From contig NZ_CM001441.1 in NCBI RefSeq assembly GCF_000244895.1, positions 4,926,198 to 4,990,197 of the forward strand: a stretch of 64,000 bases of DNA. Direction: 5' to 3'. Source of the DNA: Desulfosporosinus youngiae DSM 17734 (lineage in GTDB: Bacteria > Bacillota > Desulfitobacteriia > Desulfitobacteriales > Desulfitobacteriaceae). Position numbers and translations under genes: made by a program. The notes beneath the pieces are model-generated. The model was given only the letters and a program-made list of their open reading frames with translations, did no database searches and was not told where the DNA came from. Below are positions 7,462 to 14,351 of the stretch, in pieces (positions within the stretch are counted from its first letter, which is position 1; each line of letters begins with the position of its first letter).

Positions 7462-9144
7462 TTGTTTGTAAAAGTTACGCCACGTACCAAGGGCGGGAAA
7501 ACTTATTATTTTGCCGAATTAGTTGAGGCTTACCGCGAAGGCGGCAAGGTAAAACATAAACGAATTTTATACTTTGGTAGTGTAGACCTAGAGATTGCTG
7601 AAAAACTTAAAATTGTATTCTCTAAGGATTTTGATTCGTTTACCAACATTAATAAAGTGGATTTTTTGAGTGCAGTACCCTATGGTTCCTTTTTCTTGAT
7701 TCACTCTATCTTTGAAAGACTTAAGATGTTCCCTCTTTTTAAGAAACACTTTGTTTCAAAGGATAAACATATTACGATTGACACGGCATTAACCTGCCTG
7801 ATGACCATGATTTTTCAGCGTATTATTCAACCCGATAGTAAATTGGCTTTGACGGAGTGGCTCGATGCTACTCCCGTTCGCCATTTTCTTCTCGATGGTG
7901 AGAAGGTCCCTGATCTACAAACGATTTACCGTTCTCTTGAGGTTTTAAACGATAATTATCCTGTCGTAGAGCAGTGTCTTTATGATTTTGCCAAATTAGT
8001 TTTCCACCAGAACATGCAGGAGCTTTACTACGATATTACCAGTTCTTATTTTGAAGGTCATCAATGTATCATCTCAGACTACGGGTATTCTCGTGACCAC
8101 AGAGGTGATCGGGAACAACTTGTTATCGGCCTAGTTACTACCCCGGACGGGTTTCCAATTAAATGTAACATCTACTCGGGTAATACTTCCGATAAAACGA
8201 CTGTGCCAAGAATTGTGGAGGAACTAAAGAATACCTACCAGATCAAAGAATTCATTTTTGTCGGGGATAGAGGAATGTTAAGCGACAAAAATATTAAAGC
8301 GATTATCGGCCTGGAACAGAAATACGTTATGGCGATTCCGAGGGCCTGGAGCAAGAAATACCTCATAGATATTGCTATCGATGAAACTCAGATGCAGGAG
8401 ATTCAGGACAATCTCTTTGTTCGGTTTTTGCCTCCCATTGATGGTCAAAGGTTCCTGTTATGTCTAAATACTCAGAAGAGAACTGATGATACAGAGTACC
8501 GAAATCATTGTATAGAGGCTATTAAAGAAGGGCTCAATACCTTAAACAAGACCTTAATTGAGGATAAAAAAAGCCGTATTAAGACACGCGATGAAGCGAT
8601 GAAAAAGGTCGGCGCGATCTTAAAGCAAAACAAAACAGGCAAATATTTTGATGTTCAAGGCAAAGAAGACACTAACAGCCCCTTAGGATTTGTTTTGGAG
8701 TACAGTCTAAAATCGGATAAAGTAGAATCGGATCAACGTCTGGACGGTACGTTTGTCATTCAAACGAATGAACAGGGTTACGAGGGCGAGAAGCTTGTCA
8801 AAATATACAAAAACCTAAATAAGGTTGAGACGGCTTTTCGCATCATTAAGAATGACTTAGATATTCGACCGATGTATCATAGGAAAGAAGCGAGGGTCAA
8901 AGGACATATCTATGTCTGTGTATTAGCTTATTTTACAATTATTGCGCTTGAAACCATTGCCCATCGGAAGAATGTGAAGAAATCGGCACGTAAGATCTTA
9001 AGCGAATTAAATAAGATTGGCTTGATAGAAATTCTTCTTCCCACTGGAGAAAAAAGATATTCCTTGACGACGATTGGTAAAGACCAACGACGATTACTTA
9101 ATACCTATGACATTAAAAAGATCGGACTGCCAGATGTAGTCTAG
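7462..9144 (+). CDS. IS1634-family transposase
   Basis: A 560-residue DDE transposase. The start MFVKVTPRTKGGKTYYFAEL and RILYFGSVDLEIAEKL are typical of the IS1634 branch of IS4-like elements. The catalytic acids appear as YYDITSSYF (about residue 195), FVGDRGMLS (about 272) and KVETAFRIIKNDLDIRP (about 457), followed by HIYVCVLAYF. GAGGAGGG precedes a TTG start. The frame is intact, so the element may still be mobile. Clear terminal repeats and target duplications were not found; TGTAGTATAGAC at 7355 and TGTAGTGTAGAC at 7434 are related motifs upstream. Confidence 0.9.
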   Translation: MFVKVTPRTKGGKTYYFAELVEAYREGGKVKHKRILYFGSVDLEIAEKLKIVFSKDFDSFTNINKVDFLSAVPYGSFFLIHSIFERLKMFPLFKKHFVSKDKHITIDTALTCLMTMIFQRIIQPDSKLALTEWLDATPVRHFLLDGEKVPDLQTIYRSLEVLNDNYPVVEQCLYDFAKLVFHQNMQELYYDITSSYFEGHQCIISDYGYSRDHRGDREQLVIGLVTTPDGFPIKCNIYSGNTSDKTTVPRIVEELKNTYQIKEFIFVGDRGMLSDKNIKAIIGLEQKYVMAIPRAWSKKYLIDIAIDETQMQEIQDNLFVRFLPPIDGQRFLLCLNTQKRTDDTEYRNHCIEAIKEGLNTLNKTLIEDKKSRIKTRDEAMKKVGAILKQNKTGKYFDVQGKEDTNSPLGFVLEYSLKSDKVESDQRLDGTFVIQTNEQGYEGEKLVKIYKNLNKVETAFRIIKNDLDIRPMYHRKEARVKGHIYVCVLAYFTIIALETIAHRKNVKKSARKILSELNKIGLIEILLPTGEKRYSLTTIGKDQRRLLNTYDIKKIGLPDVV

Positions 9145-9243
9145 AAATTTTTTCGGAAATCCGCATCGTGTGGGCTTTTAGCTTAATTTATGGTTGAATC
9201 CCAGTCTCAATAAAAATCTTAACTATTGTAAGCTTTCCTACAA

Positions 9244-9289
9244 AACAGGGTACTGACCCTTAAAAATATGAAGTGTCAGTACCCTTGTT
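9244..9289. terminator. hairpin with 'aacagggta' arm (copy 3), after transposase
   Basis: AACAGGGTACTGAC (9244-9257) pairs with GTCAGTACCCTTGTT (9275-9289), followed by CTATTTTT. It is 100 bases past the transposase stop. Confidence 0.65.
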
Positions 9290-9360
9290 CTATTTTTATA
9301 GACGCTTCTCAAAGCCTTAGCACATAAGGTTTGATGAGCTTACTTGTATCATTTTAAGCC

Positions 9361-9450
9361 TTACTTCGATTGCACCTTGTTGATAACAGCGGCCTGAGCC
9401 GCAGCTATCAAAAAGGACCTATCTCTACTTTTTCACATTATGGCACACTC
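9361..9450. repeat. dispersed hairpin repeat, copy A
   Basis: TTACTTCGATTG, then an imperfect hairpin around GCGGCCTGAGCCGC, then TTTTTCACATTATGG. The same order is found at 10130-10225 and, shortened, at 12041-12113. Confidence 0.6.
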
Positions 9451-9818
9451 CCTGCAAATGCAGCAATATCAGCACTTTCAGGCATTTTTTTAGTTTTCAT
9501 CAATATCACTCAACGCATCCGCAAATTGCAAATGGTTGAAATATCCAGTCATATCAGCAGTTAACCTTTTTTATAGCGCTCTTCTGTATCAGAAAGGCTC
9601 TTTCTGATAATGGACGAAAGCTCGGCCGCAAGCTTCTCTTTCTGACTATCCGCATAAGGTTATGTGAATAATAAATAATCGAAGTCTTCATATATGCTCC
9701 AGTATGGACGGTTATTTAAAATACGTAAAAGCCCGTTTTTGGATTAACTTAAGTCAATGCGAACCGTTTAGAATGGATATATAATTTTGTTATCCGACCA
9801 TAAGGGGAGGTTAAAATT

Positions 9819-10127
9819 ATGGACAATCATTTATATTTTAAATCGCAAAATAAACTTGCCAGAATCGCGGGGCTCTTATACACGCTGATGATTCCCCTTG
9901 CCGCGTTCGGCATCATGTATGTCCCCGCGGCTCTTGTCACCGAGGGAAACGCGGAAGCGACGATAGCCAATGTGCTTGCAAACGGCAGTCTTTTTCAGCT
10001 CAGCGCGCTGAGCGCTTTGGTCGTGCAGGTCAGTCATATATTCATTGTCCTGTTATTGTATAAGCTCCTGAAGCCAGAAGCCATTACTAATAAGGCTTTG
10101 AGAGCTTCACCCATCTATTTATTTTAA
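9819..10127 (+). pseudogene. truncated DUF4386 membrane protein
   Basis: The first 80-90 residues (NKLARIAGLLYTLMIPLAAF, then YVPAALV and HIFIVLLLYKLLKP) match the start of DUF4386 integral membrane proteins, which are usually around 220-240 residues. A good site (AAGGGGAGG) precedes the ATG. After KLLKP the frame runs into the dispersed repeat and stops at 10127, so four or more of the expected membrane helices are missing. It is a broken gene, cut by copy B of the repeat. Confidence 0.75.
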
Positions 10128-10129
10128 AC

Positions 10130-10225
10130 CTTACTTACTTCGATTGGTCTGTGTTGATCACGGCTGCCGGGGCAGCTGCTAGCAAAATAGACCAATCAAC
10201 CTTTTTTTCACATTATGGAACACTT
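10130..10225. repeat. dispersed hairpin repeat, copy B
   Basis: GATTGGTCT (10142-10150) and AGACCAATC (10189-10197) form outer arms, GCTGCC/GGCAGC (10163-10176) the tip, followed by CTTTTTTTCACATTATGG. It joins directly to the cut end of the DUF4386 gene. Confidence 0.7.
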
Positions 10226-10504
10226 TTAGCAATAAAATCTGATTTCAGTTTCTTTAAAATGATTCTTCCACTCCGCACAAATCATGAAATATTGTGCAGC
10301 TATAATATTCAATAGCTCATTCAGCTCTTTTTGATGTATTCTGCTTCCGTTATTAGCAACAATACACCCGCCAGATGCCGTCAGCCATACCTTCGTCGCA
10401 TTAGCATTCGGCTTACCTTTTCCTATATGCACGTGAATCGGTTCGTTATTTTCATTCGACCAAAAATACACGAGATATTCACCAATCCGAAACAGGCTAG
10501 GCAA
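10226..10504 (-). CDS. DUF4160 family protein (toxin-antitoxin-like pair)
   Basis: From TTG at 10504 the protein reads LPSLFRIGEYLVYFWSNENN then EPIHVHIGKGKPNANATKVW and ends in WKNHFKETEIRFYC, a typical DUF4160 protein of about 92 residues. AGGAGG lies 8 bases before this TTG; the longer frame from 10549 overlaps the previous gene too far. The start overlaps the preceding gene's stop by 8 bases. DUF4160 genes usually travel with a DUF2442-like partner and have been listed as possible toxin-antitoxin pairs; the role is unproven. Confidence 0.75.
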   Translation of the reverse strand: MPSLFRIGEYLVYFWSNENNEPIHVHIGKGKPNANATKVWLTASGGCIVANNGSRIHQKELNELLNIIAAQYFMICAEWKNHFKETEIRFYC

Positions 10505-10766
10505 TTTGGATACCTCCTGCAGCAGCATATTTATATAGCAAGTGAGCATTGCTGTGTAAAAATTTATCGAAGTTCTCGATTTCTTTATCCGAAAATCCGC
10601 TTCGCTTTATCCATGTGTAAGCAGGCAAAGAACATCTGGCTGCGTCAAATCCGCCTTCTCTGGGGCGCTCGAAATGAACCTCCACACATTGCATACCATT
10701 TTCATCAATGATATGGGAATGTGTAATTTCGGTTTCGTCAGCTAAAGTCATATATGGATACATCAT
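10497..10766 (-). CDS. partner protein of DUF4160 gene (DUF2442-like position)
   Basis: An 89-residue soluble protein with TEITHSHIIDENGMQCVEVH, an FDAARCSLPAYTW block and a helical end (FDKFLHSNAHLLYKYAAAGG). AGGAGG precedes the ATG. It is translationally coupled to the DUF4160 gene. In other genomes the upstream partner of DUF4160 is a small DUF2442-type protein; the position fits but I cannot confirm the family from the sequence. Confidence 0.6.
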   Translation of the reverse strand: MMYPYMTLADETEITHSHIIDENGMQCVEVHFERPREGGFDAARCSLPAYTWIKRSGFSDKEIENFDKFLHSNAHLLYKYAAAGGIQIA

Positions 10767-10886
10767 GGCTCATGACCTCCTATGCTTTTATGCCTATAGT
10801 ATACCACAAATTGGATTTCTTTGTTCCCCTATCTCCGTTTTTCACATTGTGGAACACTTTCCGATAATACTTATAGGCAAAGAATA

Positions 10887-11132
10887 TCAAAACCAATATT
10901 TCTTCATCTTAGATAGGAACTCTACCGTAATAGAGTAGCCTGAACTCTCACCAATCACAGAATCAATTCCACAATACGGACATATCGCTGTTCCATTTAT
11001 ATCTTTTATCCATTCTTCAATCTCATTGGGATTATAGATCTTTAGACAATAGAAACATCCACAGATTTTATCCTTTGACAATTGTTCTTTATGATTAGAT
11101 GAAAATTCATGAGCATCAATATAATCCGGCAT
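10887..11132 (-). CDS. small zinc-ribbon cytoplasmic protein
   Basis: An 81-residue protein with two cysteine pairs, ICGCFYCLKIYNPNEIEEW and AICPYCGIDSVIGESSGY, which should bind one zinc ion, and the ending FLSKMKKYWF. This is a recurrent family in Firmicutes of unknown function, often near polymorphic-toxin or immunity gene arrays. ATG at 11132 is preferred over 11147 because AAGGA lies 7 bases before it. It follows three other short minus-strand genes. Confidence 0.75.
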   Translation of the reverse strand: MPDYIDAHEFSSNHKEQLSKDKICGCFYCLKIYNPNEIEEWIKDINGTAICPYCGIDSVIGESSGYSITVEFLSKMKKYWF

Positions 11133-11183
11133 GACATTATCCTTCATACAAATTACTATTTTGCAAGAAAATCTTCATGTGCG

Positions 11184-11336
11184 TCAATTATCTTCATCGC
11201 CGTCAAGTCTCTGTTGCATCTCATCTATGCCGTGACTAAAATGATAGAACTCATTTTTTGTTGGAATTGTCTTGAAGTCTTTTGCAGGGATTCTATCAGA
11301 AAGTGTTCCATAATTCAACCCAAAGAACTGTCCCAT
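11184..11336 (-). CDS. 50-residue hypothetical protein, possibly repeat-derived start
   Basis: ATG at 11336 opens a 50-codon frame: MGQFFGLNYGTLSDRIP, then DFKTIPTKNEFYHFSHGIDE and MQQRLDGDEDN. It begins 12 bases after the stop of the 101-residue gene. The first 15 codons coincide with an ATTATGGGACAG/ATTATGGAACAC repeat like those near 14160, so the gene may be a fusion of repeat sequence to the 3' part of an older gene. A 13-codon frame (MKIIDAHEDFLAK) starts inside its 3' end. No family recognised. Confidence 0.45.
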   Translation of the reverse strand: MGQFFGLNYGTLSDRIPAKDFKTIPTKNEFYHFSHGIDEMQQRLDGDEDN

Positions 11337-11348
11337 AATACCTTGTTT

Positions 11349-11654
11349 TTAAAACTTATTGGTAAACAAACCACACCAATTGCTGATCTCTTCCTCACTC
11401 GCATCTGTTGATAAGAAAGATTGGATACATTGCTTCATTTCATCATACTTACCCAATGCCTCTTGCTCGCTGCCGGCAAATGTCGTATGCATCATTAAGC
11501 CGTATATACTGCAGGTAATAGCAAATGGTATGTCATGAGCATCTTTTTCCAAAGTAATTCGAGCTCCTTCACAGTGCTCTTCATCTTTTAGGATAATTCC
11601 ACTTTCGCTTCCTTCTGTTCCTATGGTAAGACCATTATTAATTATATTCCACAC
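11349..11654 (-). CDS. hypothetical protein, immunity-like
   Basis: A 101-residue soluble acidic protein: WNIINNGLTIGTEGSESGII, CEGARITLEKDAHDIPFAIT, then SIYGLMMHTTFAGSEQEALG. The start is GTG and shares one base with the stop of the preceding (frameshifted) gene. Similar small proteins are common hypothetical genes in Clostridia arrays of immunity-type genes. Function not known. Confidence 0.65.
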   Translation of the reverse strand: MWNIINNGLTIGTEGSESGIILKDEEHCEGARITLEKDAHDIPFAITCSIYGLMMHTTFAGSEQEALGKYDEMKQCIQSFLSTDASEEEISNWCGLFTNKF

Positions 11655-11936
11655 TATTTGCTCCTGCTTTCTCTAAAACTTCCATTTCCATGATATGTAT
11701 TAGCAAAACATAAAATTTGCTTTCCACAGTGTATGCATCGGATTATGTGCTCAATAATATCATCGTACCCGTGTCCACTTTCATCTTTTATTTTATCTTT
11801 AATTAGAATAAACCGTCTGTTCTACTAATTCCTGAATATATTCCCCACAATTCAAGTAATCAGTCGGATTATAAAATAAATCTCTTAATATAATGACCTT
11901 GCAGTTTTCACATATTATCTCAGATACTTCTGACAT
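11654..11936 (-). pseudogene. frameshifted small zinc-binding protein
   Basis: ATG at 11936 reads MSEVSEIICENCKVIILRDL, FYNPTDYLNCGEYIQELVEQ and TVYSN, then a stop at 11799. A one-base shift at about 11801-11808 continues as IKDKIKDESGHGYDDIIEHI, then IRCIHCGKQILCFANTYHGN and ends at 11654. The two halves carry matching CxxC pairs, so this was one protein of about 93 residues. No ribosome site precedes the ATG, and the frame stays open upstream into the hairpin at 11997, so the 5' end is probably lost too. Confidence 0.7.
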
Positions 11937-11996
11937 AGCAAACTCACATTTTTTATACAGCAATTGGCAATAACCCAATAGGACTAAAATAAGAAA

Positions 11997-12028
11997 ACAG
12001 GGTAATGTATTATTTTGCATTACCCTGT
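11997..12028. terminator. hairpin with 'acagggtaatg' arm (copy 4)
   Basis: ACAGGGTAATG (11997-12007) pairs perfectly with CATTACCCTGT (12018-12028). Confidence 0.6.
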
Positions 12029-12040
12029 AAACTATTAACG

Positions 12041-12113
12041 TCTATTTATTTTTCAATTAGTCTATTTGGCTGCAGCTATCAAAATAGACCTATCGCATTA
12101 TGGGACACTTTTA
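12041..12113. repeat. dispersed hairpin repeat, copy C
   Basis: A shorter version of copies A and B: AGTCTATTTGGCTGCAGC, CTATCAAAATAGACCTATC, then GCATTATGGGACACTTTT. It abuts the stop of the HicB-like remnant. Confidence 0.55.
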
Positions 12114-12329
12114 TTTTGCCAGCTTATAAAGTATAAACTGGTTCAGGGAAATACCCTCTTTTTTCGCATTCTCAATAAGCTCTTTATGCAGAGTTTTCGA
12201 AACGCAGGGATATCTTTCCGTTGTATTCTGTACGTCCAGCTATTTTTAAAAGTTCTGAATCTTCGGCATACGGTTCGACTTCGGGAATAGCTTTCAGCTT
12301 TTTTTCATATTCACGACCTCATTACTCAT
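12111..12329 (-). pseudogene. HicB-type antitoxin remnant with frameshifts
   Basis: From ATG at 12329 (MSNE) a one-base loss near 12316 shifts into REYEKKLKAIPEVEPYAEDS, ELLKIAGRTEYNGKISLRF; a second one-base loss near 12200 shifts into LHKELIENAKKEGISLNQFI, LYKLAK and a stop at 12111. The RF-x-x-x-LH-x-x-L...EGISLNQ block is the ribbon-helix-helix end of HicB-type antitoxins. The start overlaps the toxin stop as ATGA. Two single-base deletions make it a pseudogene. Confidence 0.75.
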
Positions 12330-12450
12330 ATATGCTTATAAAATTCTCCGCGTGGATGTATTGCTTCAATAAGTAATGATATTAGTTTTGATATCAATTG
12401 AGAATTCTATGCGGTAATGTTCAATTTTGAACCTGTATAAATCTGTCCCT
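12326..12450 (-). pseudogene. RelE-type toxin fragment (C-terminal part)
   Basis: The minus strand from about 12450 reads PPKGTDLYRFKIEHYRIEFS, IDIKTNIIT and, after a one-base shift, IEAIHPRGEFYKHI with a stop at 12326. KG-x-x-L-x-R-x-K-I-x-x-Y-R-I-x-F and the ending HPRGEFYK are the last strands of RelE-type toxins. The N-terminal half is absent: the preceding 210-residue gene runs straight into it. The stop overlaps the antitoxin start. Confidence 0.7.
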
Positions 12451-13083
12451 TTAGGCGGCGTTTTCAAAAATTTGTTTTTGGATTTCCAAGTAACACTGTA
12501 AGTCAACAATTGCATTTTCGGAGGAAACAGGTTCACGGGAGATATTGAATTCGACCGAGTTTGCTTCTGCTAGTTTCCTTGTGTAATCAAAGACGAGATT
12601 TACAAGTGTATCAAATTGTTCAATTGAAAATTGAATGGTTACATTCCTGCTGTCGCTATTGATCTTCATTTCATCCAGTTCAGCCATTAGTCGCGCGATT
12701 ATGTCTATGCTCATATTTCCGTTCCGAATAGCATCCAAATAGGCACAAAGGGATGCATTGTAAGTTTCTACCCATTTTGGTGCTTGAATTTCTGTTCCAT
12801 GCTCGCTTCTTTTTTGTTTGCTCTTGCTATGAGCATACAAGGCAATACCCACTCCAACAGCAACTGCACCTAATCCGATTAGTATGGTCTGTGGTTTCTT
12901 AAGTATCTTTACCGCTTTTACTAATGCGCCAGATTCAGTTTCTGGTAATGAAACGTCTTTTAGATGCTCAAATATCCCGCCCGTCGCATTGTAAATAACG
13001 CCGCCATGCCTAACAAGGTCACCTGACAACAGTCCAGCCATTGCTTGTTCCGAAATCTCAAAAGCGGGTTGTATAATAGCCAT
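12451..13083 (-). CDS. membrane-anchored protein next to TIR gene
   Basis: From ATG 13083 (AGGAGG 7 bases before it) a 210-residue protein: MAIIQPAFEISEQAMAGLLS, GDLVRHGGVIYNATGGIFEH, then one hydrophobic segment at about residues 66-83 (ILIGLGAVAVGVGIALYAHS), a basic stop-transfer (KSKQKR), and a 110-residue helical soluble domain ending QCYLEIQKQIFENAA. No family recognised. It follows the DUF1883-TIR gene by about 120 bases, across a hairpin, and may be the membrane effector or partner of that protein. Its stop joins the RelE fragment, so the 3' end may be a junction. Confidence 0.6.
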   Translation of the reverse strand: MAIIQPAFEISEQAMAGLLSGDLVRHGGVIYNATGGIFEHLKDVSLPETESGALVKAVKILKKPQTILIGLGAVAVGVGIALYAHSKSKQKRSEHGTEIQAPKWVETYNASLCAYLDAIRNGNMSIDIIARLMAELDEMKINSDSRNVTIQFSIEQFDTLVNLVFDYTRKLAEANSVEFNISREPVSSENAIVDLQCYLEIQKQIFENAA

Positions 13084-13129
13084 TGAATTGCCTCCTATTT
13101 CAGCAGTTGCCATTTGAAGAGCACAGAGG

Positions 13130-13184
13130 AACGGTTCTGCTGTGCAAACTGAATCTTCTTTCTAACACAACAGAACCGTCCATT
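13130..13184 (-). terminator. hairpin between TIR gene and membrane gene
   Basis: GACGGTTCTGTTGTG and CACAGCAGAACCGTTC (minus strand) can pair across about 24 bases. There is no strong T run, so it may set relative expression of the two genes rather than stop transcription fully. Confidence 0.4.
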
Positions 13185-13200
13185 TGTGTTGTTATATTTA

Positions 13201-13977
13201 TTAGGTATGAGAATTTATTAAGTCAGCTATTTCTTGAGCAATTTCATCCACTGTATTGATAGCTGTATTACGAGCAAGTTTATCTGCCAAAGAAGGACTA
13301 TAATCAATCACTTCTTTTTTAGTAATATTGTGCCAGATAGGGAGAATTACTTGCTCTCCAGATACCGCCCTTGTAATAATTCCGTCAAGCTCATAATTAG
13401 CCCAACCTTTGCCAATAAAATTACGGGAAAGAACGACAATACCAAACCTGCTATTAGCAAGCCCTTTGTCAATTTTTCTACGCAGACTATCCCCAATCTT
13501 TAGTTCAAATTCGTCATACCATACTTTTAAACCATAATCTTTTAGGGAATGAGCCAATGGCCTGACTATATCGTCTTTGTCCTCCGAAGCGTGGGATATA
13601 AAAACATCATATTCAGGAGTAAAATCATCATCTCTGTCAATCTGATTCCGCACCAGTGATGGAATTGATGAAAGTGGTCTCTCTGTTAATGTTGGTAACG
13701 GGTTTGGCAATACCCTAATAGATGAGCGCACTGTACCTACTAGACCACGCATATCAACTGCGACATGCCAGTGTCCGTTATTAGGAATCTGCAATCTGAC
13801 AGGTGATTTTTTTGCTAAGCCGCCTATGTATCTGTAATTTCTACCATTTTTATAATTACTTAGATTGCTACTATCTAAAAGCTGTACGTTTGCAGCACTT
13901 CCAGATAGAGTTATTTCAACAATCTGTCCTCTTTCCATTTGCCCCAAATCATAATGAGTAAATTGCATTCCTGCCAT
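13201..13977 (-). CDS. DUF1883-TIR domain protein
   Basis: A 258-residue two-domain protein. Residues about 5-92 (MQFTHYDLGQMERGQIVEIT, YIGGLAKKSPVRLQIPNNGH, then WHVAVDMRG) form a DUF1883 beta-sandwich domain; residues about 122-255 form a TIR domain (YDVFISHASEDKDDIVRPLA, VWYDEFELKIGDSL, RFGIVVLSRNFIGKGWANYE). The likely catalytic glutamate of NAD-cleaving TIRs is E196 in WANYEL. GGGGAGG precedes the ATG. Bacterial TIR proteins commonly act in phage defence by NAD depletion or signalling; the ligand of DUF1883 is unknown. It sits in a region rich in mobile and toxin remnants, which fits a defence role. Confidence 0.85.
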   Translation of the reverse strand: MAGMQFTHYDLGQMERGQIVEITLSGSAANVQLLDSSNLSNYKNGRNYRYIGGLAKKSPVRLQIPNNGHWHVAVDMRGLVGTVRSSIRVLPNPLPTLTERPLSSIPSLVRNQIDRDDDFTPEYDVFISHASEDKDDIVRPLAHSLKDYGLKVWYDEFELKIGDSLRRKIDKGLANSRFGIVVLSRNFIGKGWANYELDGIITRAVSGEQVILPIWHNITKKEVIDYSPSLADKLARNTAINTVDEIAQEIADLINSHT

Positions 13978-14351
13978 ACTGAACGAACCTCCCCTTTATT
14001 CGTTACCAATTTTTGCTTAATGTATATAATTATACACGATTCCTCAGAAATTGTAGCCTTTTTCTTTCTTGAATGTTTTAACCTAAAAATTGTTTCACAA
14101 AACGTGGTATCGAAGTTATTATCTGTGAAATAGGCAAATTATTTTTTACGCACCAAAAACTGTCCCATAATTCAAACCTAAAAAATGTCCCATAATGCAT
14201 GTTTTTTTGATTTTGAATCACTAAAAAGGATTGTTTTTATCAAAAAACAAGGTGCTGAAAGCCAAAAATTCGCTTGTCAGCACCCTGTTTATTATTCTTG
14301 TAAAATCATCTCAAGTCCTCATGTTACGAGGCTTTTACTCTGCGTTCATTT
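13978..14351. other. gene-free stretch before TIR gene
   Basis: No gene. It has two tandem minus-strand motifs, ATTATGGGACA, at about 14162-14200, the hairpin at 14247-14290 that serves ppdK transcripts, and an A/T-rich zone at 13990-14100 in which the TIR promoter must lie. Confidence 0.5.
14247..14290. terminator. intrinsic terminator downstream of ppdK
   Basis: AACAAGGTGCTGA pairs with TCAGCACCCTGTT across a 18-base loop, about 60 bases past the ppdK stop on the minus strand. Confidence 0.6.

Larger units (their letters stand above)
9145..9818. other. gene-free stretch with repeats and gene fragments
   Basis: It holds the 'aacagggta' hairpin (9244-9289), a copy of the dispersed hairpin repeat (about 9320-9450), and on the minus strand, ending near 9563, a 33-codon open tail (LAAELSSIIRKSLSDTEERY) that looks like the end of a lost gene. 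No complete gene is supported. A TTAACTT/TATATAAT-like promoter could lie at 9745-9785 in front of the DUF4386 fragment. Confidence 0.5.

Noticed and set aside
9370-9564. 64-codon plus-strand frame
   Set aside because: It lies within the dispersed repeat and opposite a better minus-strand gene tail; residue make-up is not protein-like.
12066-12290. 74-codon plus-strand frame
   Set aside because: It is antisense to the HicB-like remnant, which explains the coding signal.
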